From positions 1-31,799 of IMG/VR virus record IMGVR_UViG_3300025880_000056: a DNA stretch of 31,799 nt, one strand, 5' to 3'. The notes below the pieces were generated by a model that worked only from the letters and a program-made list of their open reading frames with translations, was not told the DNA's origin and made no database searches. The position numbers were made by a program, and so were the translations under genes. This DNA comes from a virus. How positions within the stretch are numbered: the stretch's first letter is position 1; each line of letters begins with the position of its first letter. This document shows, piece by piece, positions 8,223-14,858 of this stretch.

Positions 8223-8251
8223 ATTATACTAATATTTATACGTTTTGTCAA
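8223..8251 (-). promoter_or_regulatory. Nested consensus sigma-70 and T4-late promoters before gp20
   Basis: On the minus strand a perfect TTGACA (8246-8251) and a perfect TATAAT (8223-8228) are separated by exactly 17 bases. Inside that spacer lies a perfect T4-late TATAAATA (8233-8240). The predicted late start is near 8227 and the early start near 8216, both just upstream of the gp20 ATG at 8204. Everything here is directly visible; promoter use is inferred. Confidence 0.75.
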
Positions 8252-8254
8252 CTG

Positions 8255-10117
8255 TTAGTTTGCGTTCAGTGCGCCGTGCAGCTCTTTAAGAAGTCTCATA
8301 ACAGTTGCCATCTCTGGCCCTTCATTTTGCGTTGTGTTTGGATCATCACGTTTGCGAAGCTCTTCTTTAATGGCGTCGAGAGCTGCACGGCTGGATGGGT
8401 CGTTCATGTTACTCATATTCAGATTCGCATATGATTCTATCCCTGATATTAAAGCATTCGCATTAGTAGGTCCCGCTAGTAGCTGTGCGAGTTTATCTTG
8501 TCCAGCAACGCCTGCAACTTGTGAAGCAATCAACATCGCATCCATAGCCAGCTGGAAAGAGCCTGCATCTTCTATACCTAACATTCGCATCATCGGACGT
8601 ATAGCCGTTTGTCCGAATGCTGTACCAGCAGCGACAATTAATTTTTGAAACTCACTGTTAGGGTCGGAGAGTTTGCTACTAAATCCTTCAGCCATGCCGC
8701 CAATGGCTTCGCCTAGATTTGCTATCCCATCAGTTCCAGTCATTGATTGAATAAAAATACCTGTTGAGGCTTTTATAGATGCTGCAACTTCATCCATAGT
8801 ACTAGCCAGACCCCGTAGACCTTTATTTTTTTCTGCATTTCCTACAGTTTCATTTATTGCTTCTTCATATGCTTTAGTAACATTGTCTATTGATTGAGTT
8901 CTGGCTTGAATAGCTAGAACTGCTTCTGCAGCCGAATTTCCAAACGTTGCCATTATCCGGAATTGCTGCGGATCTAGTATACCACTTTTTTTAAGATTTG
9001 ACACTAGTTCTTGACTTTGTACAGCAAAATCTTCTGTGCTTATCGAAGCATCACCAAGACTATTAGTTACAAAGTTAATTAAATCCTGTGCACCTTCTCC
9101 GAAAAACCTAATGAGTTGAGGAGCAAATGCGTTGGCGGGAATGCCAGTTGCTATCCCTGTCAGTATAGCGTCACTCAGCTCTTTACCTTGAGGACCCATT
9201 GAACCCAAAGACTCTGCTAGTCGTGCAAATTGTTGTTGGGTATGCATGGTTTGCTCTGACAGATAACTCTGTGCTACTGCACCCTTGCGAGCTTCCATAC
9301 CTGCTTTTCTTCGTTCCTGTACGTCTTGCCCTGTAATAGCTGCCATTGCTTCATTAATTTTTAAAGTTTCGACCATCTGATCAGTAAACTCGCCAGTTTT
9401 AAGATTTCTCAAACCTTCTGTGCCGATTGTTTGACGTCTAATTTCTAATTCATCTGCTAATATCATAGCCATTTCGTCGGATTTCATTCCAAAGAATCCA
9501 AAATTTCTAGTGCCGTCACGCACAGCCTTTCCTAATTCTAAAAATCGGTGCATGCCTTGACTTGTGGTGTCTCCTAGTCCTGCCATAACAGCACCGTTGG
9601 TGCCGACTATTTTACCAAATTGATCAAGTGTAAGTCCTAGATTACCTGCTTGGGCTTGTACTTCAATTAACTTATCGCCAAAATTAACACCAACTCTGGC
9701 AGTTTTATTCATTACTTCACCTAGTTCTTCAGCATAGCCGAATGCCATGCCAAACTGAACGCCAAAATTGGCCATACCCATCGCATCAAAAATCCGTTGA
9801 CTGAAAGCGCCAGCTTTGGTCTCGTCACCTAATCTTGATATTCCAGCCGCCGCTCCAGAAGCCGAATTTGTCGCGCCTCCGATTCGAGAAGTCATTTTAC
9901 TCAACAAACTTTTTTGTGCAGCGTTACCTTGTTCTATACTTTTAGACAAATTATTAACTGCCCGCTGAGTTGAATCGCCGCCTGTTTTAACACCACCTAA
10001 TGCATCACGTATACTTTTAGATACATCTAGTAGATCTCGTTGAGTACCTTCCATAGCAAAATCAGGTACTTCTATTGGTACAGGTCTACCCCCTATTGGT
10101 ATTGAAATTATTGCCAT
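8255..10117 (-). CDS. Probable tail tape-measure protein (gp29-like)
   Basis: 620 residues, mainly alpha-helical, rich in Ala, Gly, Gln and Met, without obvious enzymatic motifs. The N-terminus (IISIPIGGRPVPIEVPDFAMEGTQRDLL) is followed by helices with small residues and hydrophobic segments at about 110-130 (MANFGVQFGMAFGYAEELG) and 465-490, as in tape measures. Length is close to T4 gp29 (590). It is the only such protein in the window and lies back-to-back with the gp26/gp51-like pair, the kind of frameshifted pair that accompanies tape-measure genes in many tailed phages. A late box stands upstream at 10159-10166. No T4 signature was read directly, so the call rests on composition, size and context. 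Confidence 0.6.
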   Translation of the reverse strand: MAIISIPIGGRPVPIEVPDFAMEGTQRDLLDVSKSIRDALGGVKTGGDSTQRAVNNLSKSIEQGNAAQKSLLSKMTSRIGGATNSASGAAAGISRLGDETKAGAFSQRIFDAMGMANFGVQFGMAFGYAEELGEVMNKTARVGVNFGDKLIEVQAQAGNLGLTLDQFGKIVGTNGAVMAGLGDTTSQGMHRFLELGKAVRDGTRNFGFFGMKSDEMAMILADELEIRRQTIGTEGLRNLKTGEFTDQMVETLKINEAMAAITGQDVQERRKAGMEARKGAVAQSYLSEQTMHTQQQFARLAESLGSMGPQGKELSDAILTGIATGIPANAFAPQLIRFFGEGAQDLINFVTNSLGDASISTEDFAVQSQELVSNLKKSGILDPQQFRIMATFGNSAAEAVLAIQARTQSIDNVTKAYEEAINETVGNAEKNKGLRGLASTMDEVAASIKASTGIFIQSMTGTDGIANLGEAIGGMAEGFSSKLSDPNSEFQKLIVAAGTAFGQTAIRPMMRMLGIEDAGSFQLAMDAMLIASQVAGVAGQDKLAQLLAGPTNANALISGIESYANLNMSNMNDPSSRAALDAIKEELRKRDDPNTTQNEGPEMATVMRLLKELHGALNAN

Positions 10118-10136
10118 TAACTGCTCACTTAACTAT

Positions 10137-10144
10137 GATAAATA
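10137..10144 (+). promoter_or_regulatory. Late-promoter-like box GATAAATA before the gp26-like gene
   Basis: One base off the T4 late consensus; with T4 spacing RNA would start near 10150, giving a 26-base leader to ATG at 10176. It faces the minus-strand box at 10159-10166. Confidence 0.4.
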
Positions 10145-10158
10145 CTTTTATATACTGT

Positions 10159-10166
10159 TATTTATA
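10159..10166 (-). promoter_or_regulatory. T4-late promoter box TATAAATA before the tape-measure gene
   Basis: A perfect late box on the minus strand in the 58-base gap between divergent genes. Predicted start near 10153, leader about 36 bases to ATG at 10117. Confidence 0.6.
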
Positions 10167-10175
10167 GGCGGAAAC

Positions 10176-11030
10176 ATGTCAGATAATCCATTAGCAAATT
10201 TCTATCGAAATAAAGAAATATACGTAAAATTACCCACACAAGGTAAATGGTATACCACGCCACCCAAGCTAACACAAGAAGGCGAGATCGGCGTATACCC
10301 AATGACATTACAAGACGAAATACGTATGAATATACCTGACAGCTTGTACAACGGTGAAAGTTTATTTGAACTGTTTCAAAGTATTTGTCCAGACATTGTA
10401 GATCCTTACGAAATAGCTATGCCAGATGTAGATGTACTTTTGCTAGCAAGTAGAGCTGCAACTTATGATAAAAAAATGTCAGTGGAAACACAGTGTACAC
10501 ACTGCGAAACACCAAACAGTTACGAAATTAATCTAGCGCAGGTATTGAGCAATGTTACGTTTAACACAGATAAAAAAGAGATAGAACTACAAGAATTAGT
10601 TATCTCTATCAAACCCAACACGTTAAAAAGTATATCAGCAAATACACTAAAGACAGTTGAAACAGCTAGAATGTTACAAGAAATACAAAACCAGGATAGT
10701 GTGTTAACTGACGATTTGAAAACAAGATATGGCAATAGTATACAAATAGCTGCCGCTGCACAATTAGCAATACTAGCTGATGCAATTGAATACATAAAAT
10801 TACCAGATGATACAAAAGTTGTAGACATAGAACATATTATAGAATGGCTATCTAACAGTAACAAAAAAACTATCGATACACTACAAAAAATATGTGGAGA
10901 TGTTAATCAAAACGGAATCAGTAACGAATTTGAGTTTGTATGCAACAATGAAGAATGTTTACAAAGTTTCAAAGGTAAAGTTGAGTTTAATCCAGCTTTT
11001 TTTTTCGGCAACAGATTACAAGAGCAATAA
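10176..11030 (+). CDS. gp26: Baseplate hub assembly protein, T4 gp26-like
   Basis: 284 residues. The beginning (NPLANFYRNKEIYVKLPTQG) and the GEIGVYPMTLQDEIRM and PDVDVLLLASRAATY blocks (about 37-97) match the T4 gp26 baseplate family as found in marine phages. Two Cys pairs, C107/C110 (CTHC) and C256/C261 (CNNEEC), look like a split zinc ribbon. In T4 gp26 acts with gp51 and others in making the central hub. The zero-frame stop is at 11028, but nine consecutive T bases at 10997-11005, coding FFF at residues 275-277, allow a -1 slip into the gp51-like frame, giving a fusion of about 361 residues. The gene is divergent from the tape-measure candidate. Confidence 0.85.
   Translation: MSDNPLANFYRNKEIYVKLPTQGKWYTTPPKLTQEGEIGVYPMTLQDEIRMNIPDSLYNGESLFELFQSICPDIVDPYEIAMPDVDVLLLASRAATYDKKMSVETQCTHCETPNSYEINLAQVLSNVTFNTDKKEIELQELVISIKPNTLKSISANTLKTVETARMLQEIQNQDSVLTDDLKTRYGNSIQIAAAAQLAILADAIEYIKLPDDTKVVDIEHIIEWLSNSNKKTIDTLQKICGDVNQNGISNEFEFVCNNEECLQSFKGKVEFNPAFFFGNRLQEQ
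10997..11005 (+). promoter_or_regulatory. Putative -1 frameshift (slippery) site, nine T
   Basis: Nine T bases spanning codons TTT TTT TTC near the end of the gp26-like gene. Slipping back one base moves ribosomes from the gp26 frame into the frame open from 10991 to 11260. No clear downstream pseudoknot was found by eye. Confidence 0.55.
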
Positions 11031-11260
11031 CTCCTGAAAAAATAAATCAGTTAGTTGAAAGTTATGATCAAGAACGCAAAAAAATACGCAAAGTAGTTAA
11101 TCAAATAGCACTTTATTCGAATGGAAGTTATACAGTTCAAGACTTACACAATATGACAATGCAACAAGTTAAAGAGATTCAAGAATGTATGCAAGAGAAA
11201 GTTGAATTAGAAAAACAAGCAAGAGAACAATCTAAAGGAACTAATCGTAAAACTTTTTAA
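11003..11260 (+). CDS. gp51: gp51-like baseplate hub assembly segment, reached by frameshift, no start codon
   Basis: In the -1 frame relative to gp26, 85 codons follow the T run and end with TAA at 11258. They encode ITPEKINQLVESYDQERKK, then YSNGSYTVQDLHNMTMQQVKEIQE and a charged helical tail. The frame is open only from 10991 (TAA at 10988-10990) and contains no ATG, GTG or TTG before the conserved-looking part, so it is probably made as a C-terminal extension of gp26. The resemblance to the small gp51-type protein of marine T4-like phages, and the order 26-51, support the name. Alternatives: start at ATT/ATA by re-initiation, or one T missing in the assembly, which would make one continuous gene. 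Confidence 0.6.
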   Translation, partial: FRQQITRAITPEKINQLVESYDQERKKIRKVVNQIALYSNGSYTVQDLHNMTMQQVKEIQECMQEKVELEKQAREQSKGTNRKTF

Positions 11261-11368
11261 TGTTTCTTCGAAGAGCTAAAGCTCATCGTCATACTCATTT
11301 CATTTCGTATGATATTTCTTTCTTAGATATAATTTTTATTATGATTAGTTATTACCCTGTTTTCAGTC

Positions 11369-11394
11369 GCACTTAGCTTGTTACAGCCAAGTGC
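11369..11394 (-). other. Stem-loop after the poly-T of the RNA region
   Basis: Nine-bp stem with an 8-base loop. On the minus strand every position pairs, counting one G-U; on the plus strand the same place is an A-C mismatch. That suggests the folded strand is the minus strand. It directly follows the T9 run at 11395-11403. Confidence 0.4.
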
Positions 11395-11424
11395 AAAAAA
11401 AAAGCTAAAGGTCATTACCCCGCT
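11395..11424 (-). terminator. Intrinsic terminator with nine-T tail
   Basis: Minus-strand AGC-GGGGT-AATG-ACCTT-(TA)-GCT folds into an 8-bp stem with a 2-base bulge and two G-U pairs, followed directly by nine T. It would end transcription coming from the GIY-YIG gene or the RNA candidate. Confidence 0.5.
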
Positions 11425-11625
11425 CCAGATCGCTCCGTTATAGTGAAACCTATTGCTAGGCAGAGGCGGTCTTGCGCTACCCCTTTACTCACTGCTTAAG
11501 ACGCAGAAACTCCAAATGCTATAACGTCAACATTATTGGATATCCGTGGGTTACAATGGCACAGTAGAGCCCACTCTTTTGGTTTGTGTCCCTCAGCAAG
11601 TTCCGTTGTCTAACCAAACCAATGG
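11395..11625 (-). ncRNA. Candidate structured non-coding RNA, about 230 nt
   Basis: The 398 bases from 11261 to 11658 hold no credible protein gene, and 11400-11625 looks richer in G and C than its surroundings. On the minus strand several stems are visible: TTGGTTTG/CAAACCAA (11615-11622 with 11579-11586, 8 bp), GTGGG/CCCAC (11570-11574 with 11546-11550), CTGC/GCAG (11503-11506 with 11492-11495), and CCTA-GCAA-TAGG (11449-11460), the last with a GNRA loop only on this strand. The stretch ends in a terminator-like stem plus T9. It lies downstream of the GIY-YIG gene in the same direction, so it may be a separate RNA or a long 3' untranslated region. I do not recognise it as tRNA, tmRNA, RNase P RNA, 6S RNA or a group I intron. 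Confidence 0.45.
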
Positions 11626-11658
11626 CGACTTCTCAATGCTTTTTGTAAAGAGGGTATG

Positions 11659-12087
11659 TTATGACTGGTGTCTGTTTAGAGATTCTACAAGTGCCTTAGA
11701 TCCGCCAACGCGGACATTTATTATGCCGTTGTAATATTCATCTGTTTCTAAAACTTTACGATCAAATTGCTCCCTAGCTTCTAGGTAACTCATTTCGCCT
11801 CTGCCTGTACAGAAGTAAAGTATTTCTCTTGTAAAGTTTTCTTTGCCTAAGTTTTCAACATCTGCGTTTAACTTGTCACTGCTTCCCCAGTAGGTCTTCC
11901 AGTCACTTTCTTTAGTTGAACGCCTTTTGTTTTTTCTGCCTTTGAGTGGTTTTTTAGTTACTTTAAATTGTGCCAGTTTTTTGCCAATGTACTTTTTACC
12001 GTTCGTGGTATTGGTTATGAGGTATACAAATCCTACGTATTCCTCTGGTATTTGTTCAACAATTTTGTCTTGATAAGTCCATTGCAT
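11659..12087 (-). CDS. GIY-YIG nuclease-domain protein, 142 aa
   Basis: The N-terminal domain carries GFVYLI (19-24), KKYIGKK (Y33-I34-G35), a KNKRR basic patch (52-56), the metal-binding Glu in YLEAREQF (E103), and the conserved Asn in YYNGI (N120). These are the GIY-YIG nuclease landmarks. There is no C-terminal DNA-recognition module like those of Seg or I-TevI homing enzymes, so the domain stands almost alone. Close relatives are common in marine T4-like phages as stand-alone genes; cutting activity and target are unknown. No Shine-Dalgarno is visible before ATG at 12087. It has a sigma-70-like promoter at 12105-12134 and is followed by the structured RNA region. Confidence 0.85.
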   Translation of the reverse strand: MQWTYQDKIVEQIPEEYVGFVYLITNTTNGKKYIGKKLAQFKVTKKPLKGRKNKRRSTKESDWKTYWGSSDKLNADVENLGKENFTREILYFCTGRGEMSYLEAREQFDRKVLETDEYYNGIINVRVGGSKALVESLNRHQS

Positions 12088-12104
12088 ATGTTTATATAGT
12101 AATT

Positions 12105-12134
12105 AGTATATATGCCTTTAACCATCAATGTCAA
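12105..12134 (-). promoter_or_regulatory. Sigma-70-type (early) promoter before the GIY-YIG gene
   Basis: TTGACA (12129-12134) and TATACT (12105-12110) on the minus strand with an 18-base spacer. The -35 lies in a 15-base sequence (12128-12142) shared with 15919-15933 and overlaps the stop codon of the upstream gene. Confidence 0.6.
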
Positions 12135-12142
12135 CCTAAATG
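12128..12142 (-). repeat. 15-base repeat CATTTAGGTTGACAT, copy 1
   Basis: Identical to 15919-15933. In both places TAG is the stop of the upstream gene and TTGACA is a promoter -35, so one short element ends one gene and begins the transcript of the next. Confidence 0.8.
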
Positions 12143-12831
12143 TACTTCTTTTTTAAGATTTCCCAGGTTTGTTTATAACCTCTGTCAATCTGATGAAAAT
12201 GTGTGCTTGCTTGTGCAGCAGAGTGATCGTTTCCGCCTGGAAAACAATTGTCTCCAAAAAAGATAGTTCTCGAGTCTTTGTAGTCATTGAGTACTTGGCC
12301 TTTGTCACAGCCAACGGGAAAAATATCTAAACTAGTTTCTCCGGCAATTTGAGCAACGACATCATCGAACTGTTCATTGAATGCAAGTGCTACTATTTCT
12401 CTAGCATGATTGTGTTCTTCCCATTCTACATATTGAGCACGTTGATTCCAATCAGCATTACGCCCGCAAATACTAAAGTTGGCAGTGCCTATTCTTTGTT
12501 CAATATGGTTACCAGTTTTTTCTGAATACTTAGTTCTATCAAGCTGATCTTCTAAAAATTTATATTGCTCTTCAGACAGTTTCCATGTGTTTCTACGTTG
12601 TTCTTGTGCACCGATAAACATATGATTACCGCTACAATGATACACCCTACTAAATGTATTAGTGAGTGTTAAACCAATCTGTTCTAGTGTTTTAGGTCTA
12701 TCGCTGCCTGTTACAATTATACAGTGATGATTGCAAATAAAGTCTAACATAAACTTTTCAAATTCAGGATCGATGGGTTTACGTGCATCTGTAAGTGTGC
12801 CGTCTACATCAAAAAGGAACTTGGTCGTCAT
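12136..12831 (-). CDS. Phosphomannomutase-like HAD hydrolase (eukaryotic-PMM type)
   Basis: 231 residues with the full HAD set: DVDGTLT (nucleophile D8, D10), VTGSD (40-44), and FFGDNCFPGGNDH (D194, D202). The region ANFSICGRNA (117-125) and SLDIFPVGCDKGQVL (167-181) follow the pattern of eukaryotic-type alpha-phosphomannomutases (NVSPIGR.A and SFDVFP.GWDK), which interconvert mannose-6-phosphate and mannose-1-phosphate. R113 and R124 sit where sugar-phosphate-binding arginines are expected. The gene overlaps the preceding 96-residue gene by 23 bases. In a phage it could feed GDP-sugar synthesis for surface or DNA glycosylation, or be a nucleotide or sugar phosphatase. No glycosyltransferase is seen in this window. 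Confidence 0.8.
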   Translation of the reverse strand: MTTKFLFDVDGTLTDARKPIDPEFEKFMLDFICNHHCIIVTGSDRPKTLEQIGLTLTNTFSRVYHCSGNHMFIGAQEQRRNTWKLSEEQYKFLEDQLDRTKYSEKTGNHIEQRIGTANFSICGRNADWNQRAQYVEWEEHNHAREIVALAFNEQFDDVVAQIAGETSLDIFPVGCDKGQVLNDYKDSRTIFFGDNCFPGGNDHSAAQASTHFHQIDRGYKQTWEILKKKYI

Positions 12832-13099
12832 TCTCTTCGTACTCCTTTACTTCTTGTGGGAACCATTTGTACAACAAATCTATTGGCATACTGTATTTGA
12901 GATTTTGTATCTTTTTTTTCGAATTTACATCAGTAGTAATAGTATAAGCATTGCCAAGTGTTAATGTACTAGTATCAGTAGTACAAGTAATTGTATTGTC
13001 AGCGATCCAACTTTCGAAATCATCGTCTCCTTTAACATCTTTGTTATTAAAACTATCTATGGATATATCTGATATATTAAAATCGTCGTCATTCTGCAT
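12809..13099 (-). CDS. Unknown small protein, 96 aa, between gp46 and the HAD gene
   Basis: Acidic N-terminus (QNDDDFNISDISIDSF), a Thr-rich middle (NTITCTTDTSTLTLGNAYTITTD), and a C-terminus with YSMPIDLLYKWFPQEVKEYEEND. The start overlaps the gp46 stop by 11 bases and its end overlaps the HAD gene by 23, with GGAG about 8 bases before its ATG, so it is a genuine member of the gp55-47-46 string. No domain recognised. The repeated GAATGACGAC at both its ends places the start codons of itself and its neighbour in similar settings. Confidence 0.65.
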   Translation of the reverse strand: MQNDDDFNISDISIDSFNNKDVKGDDDFESWIADNTITCTTDTSTLTLGNAYTITTDVNSKKKIQNLKYSMPIDLLYKWFPQEVKEYEENDDQVPF

Positions 13100-14858
13100 C
13101 TACAAACTCCGTATCTGTACTAAATGTTGTGAACCCACCTTCTTTAACAACTTGCAGTATTGTGTTTACACGACCCACAAGTTCATCTCTGTGTGAGATA
13201 AGGAAGATATTTTTGTTACGCTCACGTTCTATCTTTTTGAGAACTCCTAGTGCTGCATCTACTCCGTTGGTATCCATGCCACTATCAATCAGTTCGTCAA
13301 CAGCAAGAAAGTTCATTGGTGTATTCATACTTTCAAATACATCTCTAAACGCCCAGCTTAACCCAAGTATGAGTCTATTGCGTTCTCCACGACTCAAGTT
13401 ATCAAAGTCTAACTCTCTGCCAAGCTCAGTGATCTCCACAGTTAAGTCTGGTTGGAACTGCACTTCATGCGGCAAGCCTAGTTTAGTCAAATAATAAGCT
13501 AGTCTGCTGTTTAAGTATTGCAAGTTCTGTTCAATGATACGTTTTCGAATAAAACTGTCTTTGTTTGTTAGCAGTTTGTATAGGAAGTCTTGATGATCTT
13601 TTAGAACAGTCAAATCATTCATATCTTGCCAAGTAATTTCCTGCATACCTGTTTCACGTAATGCATCAACTTGTTCTTGATAAGTGTCGGTGTCTGATGC
13701 AATGCGTTCAGCTTCTGTTTTTAAATTGTTAACAGTGTTTTGATGCTCAAGTGCTTCTTGCAGTTTATTATAATGTGTAACTGGCATCACACCTAGTTCA
13801 CCAAGTTCTACTAACGCACTTTGATATTCTGTTTTAAGATCAGTATCAGTGTCAATATGTAGTTGCGATTCACTAACTGCTTCTTGTTTTGTTTTGAGTA
13901 TTTCTTCGTGTTTGCTGTCGTGAATACTCTGACCGCATGCGTAACATTCATGCTGCTGGGTTGCTATTAAATCCTTTTGTGCTTTTTCTAAACGCTTTTG
14001 TTCTCTAGTAATACTGTTTACTAGTTTTGTAATTTCTGTTTCTAATGTAGTTACTTGTGTTTTCTTTTCGAGGTAATCGTTTAGTAGTGCATGATTGTCA
14101 AGCTCAGTTTGTATATCTATTTTTTCGAGGGTGTTGATTTGGTTCTTAATAACTTTGACATCATTTGATTGTTTATCTCGCCAGATGTTTTGCCTCCGCT
14201 CCAAATCACCAATACTTTTTTCAATCCTGGCATTTGCCTCTTCAATTGCATTAATTCTATATTCTTCTTGCTTGATTGCATCTTTTGTCAGCCTTTGCTG
14301 TTCTTTGAGTACTTCTGCTTTCTCACTAAGTTCTGTAATACCTAGTAGCTGTTCGATGATCGCTCGTTGATCATTTGCTCGCATACTGAGAAAAGGTTCG
14401 GTATATGTGTTAAGTGCAACAATGTGTTTGAACATATCGTGGCTCATACCAAATAGTTTTTCTATTTGTGCTTGAGTTTGACGGTTCTCACCTTGTGCTT
14501 CGTCATCATCAACGTTTTGTTCGTTGACATAGTATTTAAGCACATTAGGCTTTCTGCCTCGTTCGATGCGATATTTTACACCATCTTTTTCAAAATCCAG
14601 CGTAACCAACATACCTTTGCTGTTGGTTTTATTAACAAGATTGTCTTTGCGAATGTTTGTGAGTGCGTTTCCATAGATAGCATAACTGAGTGCGTTAATG
14701 ATAGTGGTCTTGCCAGTACCATTTCTACTTCCATCTCCGCCTAAGTCTAAGTTATTACCTAGTACCAATGTTAGTCCATTGTCATTAAAACGCACAGCTT
14801 GTGTAACGTTGCCGACACTCATAAAGTTCTTTACGGTTAAGTCATTTAATGTAATCAT
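13089..14858 (-). CDS. gp46: Recombination endonuclease subunit gp46 (SbcC/Rad50-like ATPase)
   Basis: The ATPase half of the gp46/gp47 complex that resects DNA ends for recombination-dependent replication. Walker A GSRNGTGKTT (43-52), long coiled coil (about 175-300 and 310-440), zinc hook CYAC (C305, C308), signature NLSRGER (487-493), Walker B FLAVDE (517-522) and switch His in ISHRDE (H556) are all present. Length 589 versus 560 in T4. The ATG at 14858 overlaps the gp47 stop (ATGA) without its own Shine-Dalgarno, so translation is probably coupled to gp47. Confidence 0.97.
   Translation of the reverse strand: MITLNDLTVKNFMSVGNVTQAVRFNDNGLTLVLGNNLDLGGDGSRNGTGKTTIINALSYAIYGNALTNIRKDNLVNKTNSKGMLVTLDFEKDGVKYRIERGRKPNVLKYYVNEQNVDDDEAQGENRQTQAQIEKLFGMSHDMFKHIVALNTYTEPFLSMRANDQRAIIEQLLGITELSEKAEVLKEQQRLTKDAIKQEEYRINAIEEANARIEKSIGDLERRQNIWRDKQSNDVKVIKNQINTLEKIDIQTELDNHALLNDYLEKKTQVTTLETEITKLVNSITREQKRLEKAQKDLIATQQHECYACGQSIHDSKHEEILKTKQEAVSESQLHIDTDTDLKTEYQSALVELGELGVMPVTHYNKLQEALEHQNTVNNLKTEAERIASDTDTYQEQVDALRETGMQEITWQDMNDLTVLKDHQDFLYKLLTNKDSFIRKRIIEQNLQYLNSRLAYYLTKLGLPHEVQFQPDLTVEITELGRELDFDNLSRGERNRLILGLSWAFRDVFESMNTPMNFLAVDELIDSGMDTNGVDAALGVLKKIERERNKNIFLISHRDELVGRVNTILQVVKEGGFTTFSTDTEFVDAE

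Noticed and set aside
11261-11658. Group I intron, tmRNA or RNase P RNA in the gap
   Set aside because: I could not find the conserved core sequences of any of these, and no split gene flanks the region.
11546-11734. 62-codon plus-strand frame in the RNA region
   Set aside because: No ribosome site or recognisable protein, runs antisense into the GIY-YIG gene, and lies over strong minus-strand stems.
11659-12087. Homing endonuclease or mobile element
   Set aside because: Only the GIY-YIG nuclease domain is present; there is no DNA-recognition domain, intron or insertion signature around it.
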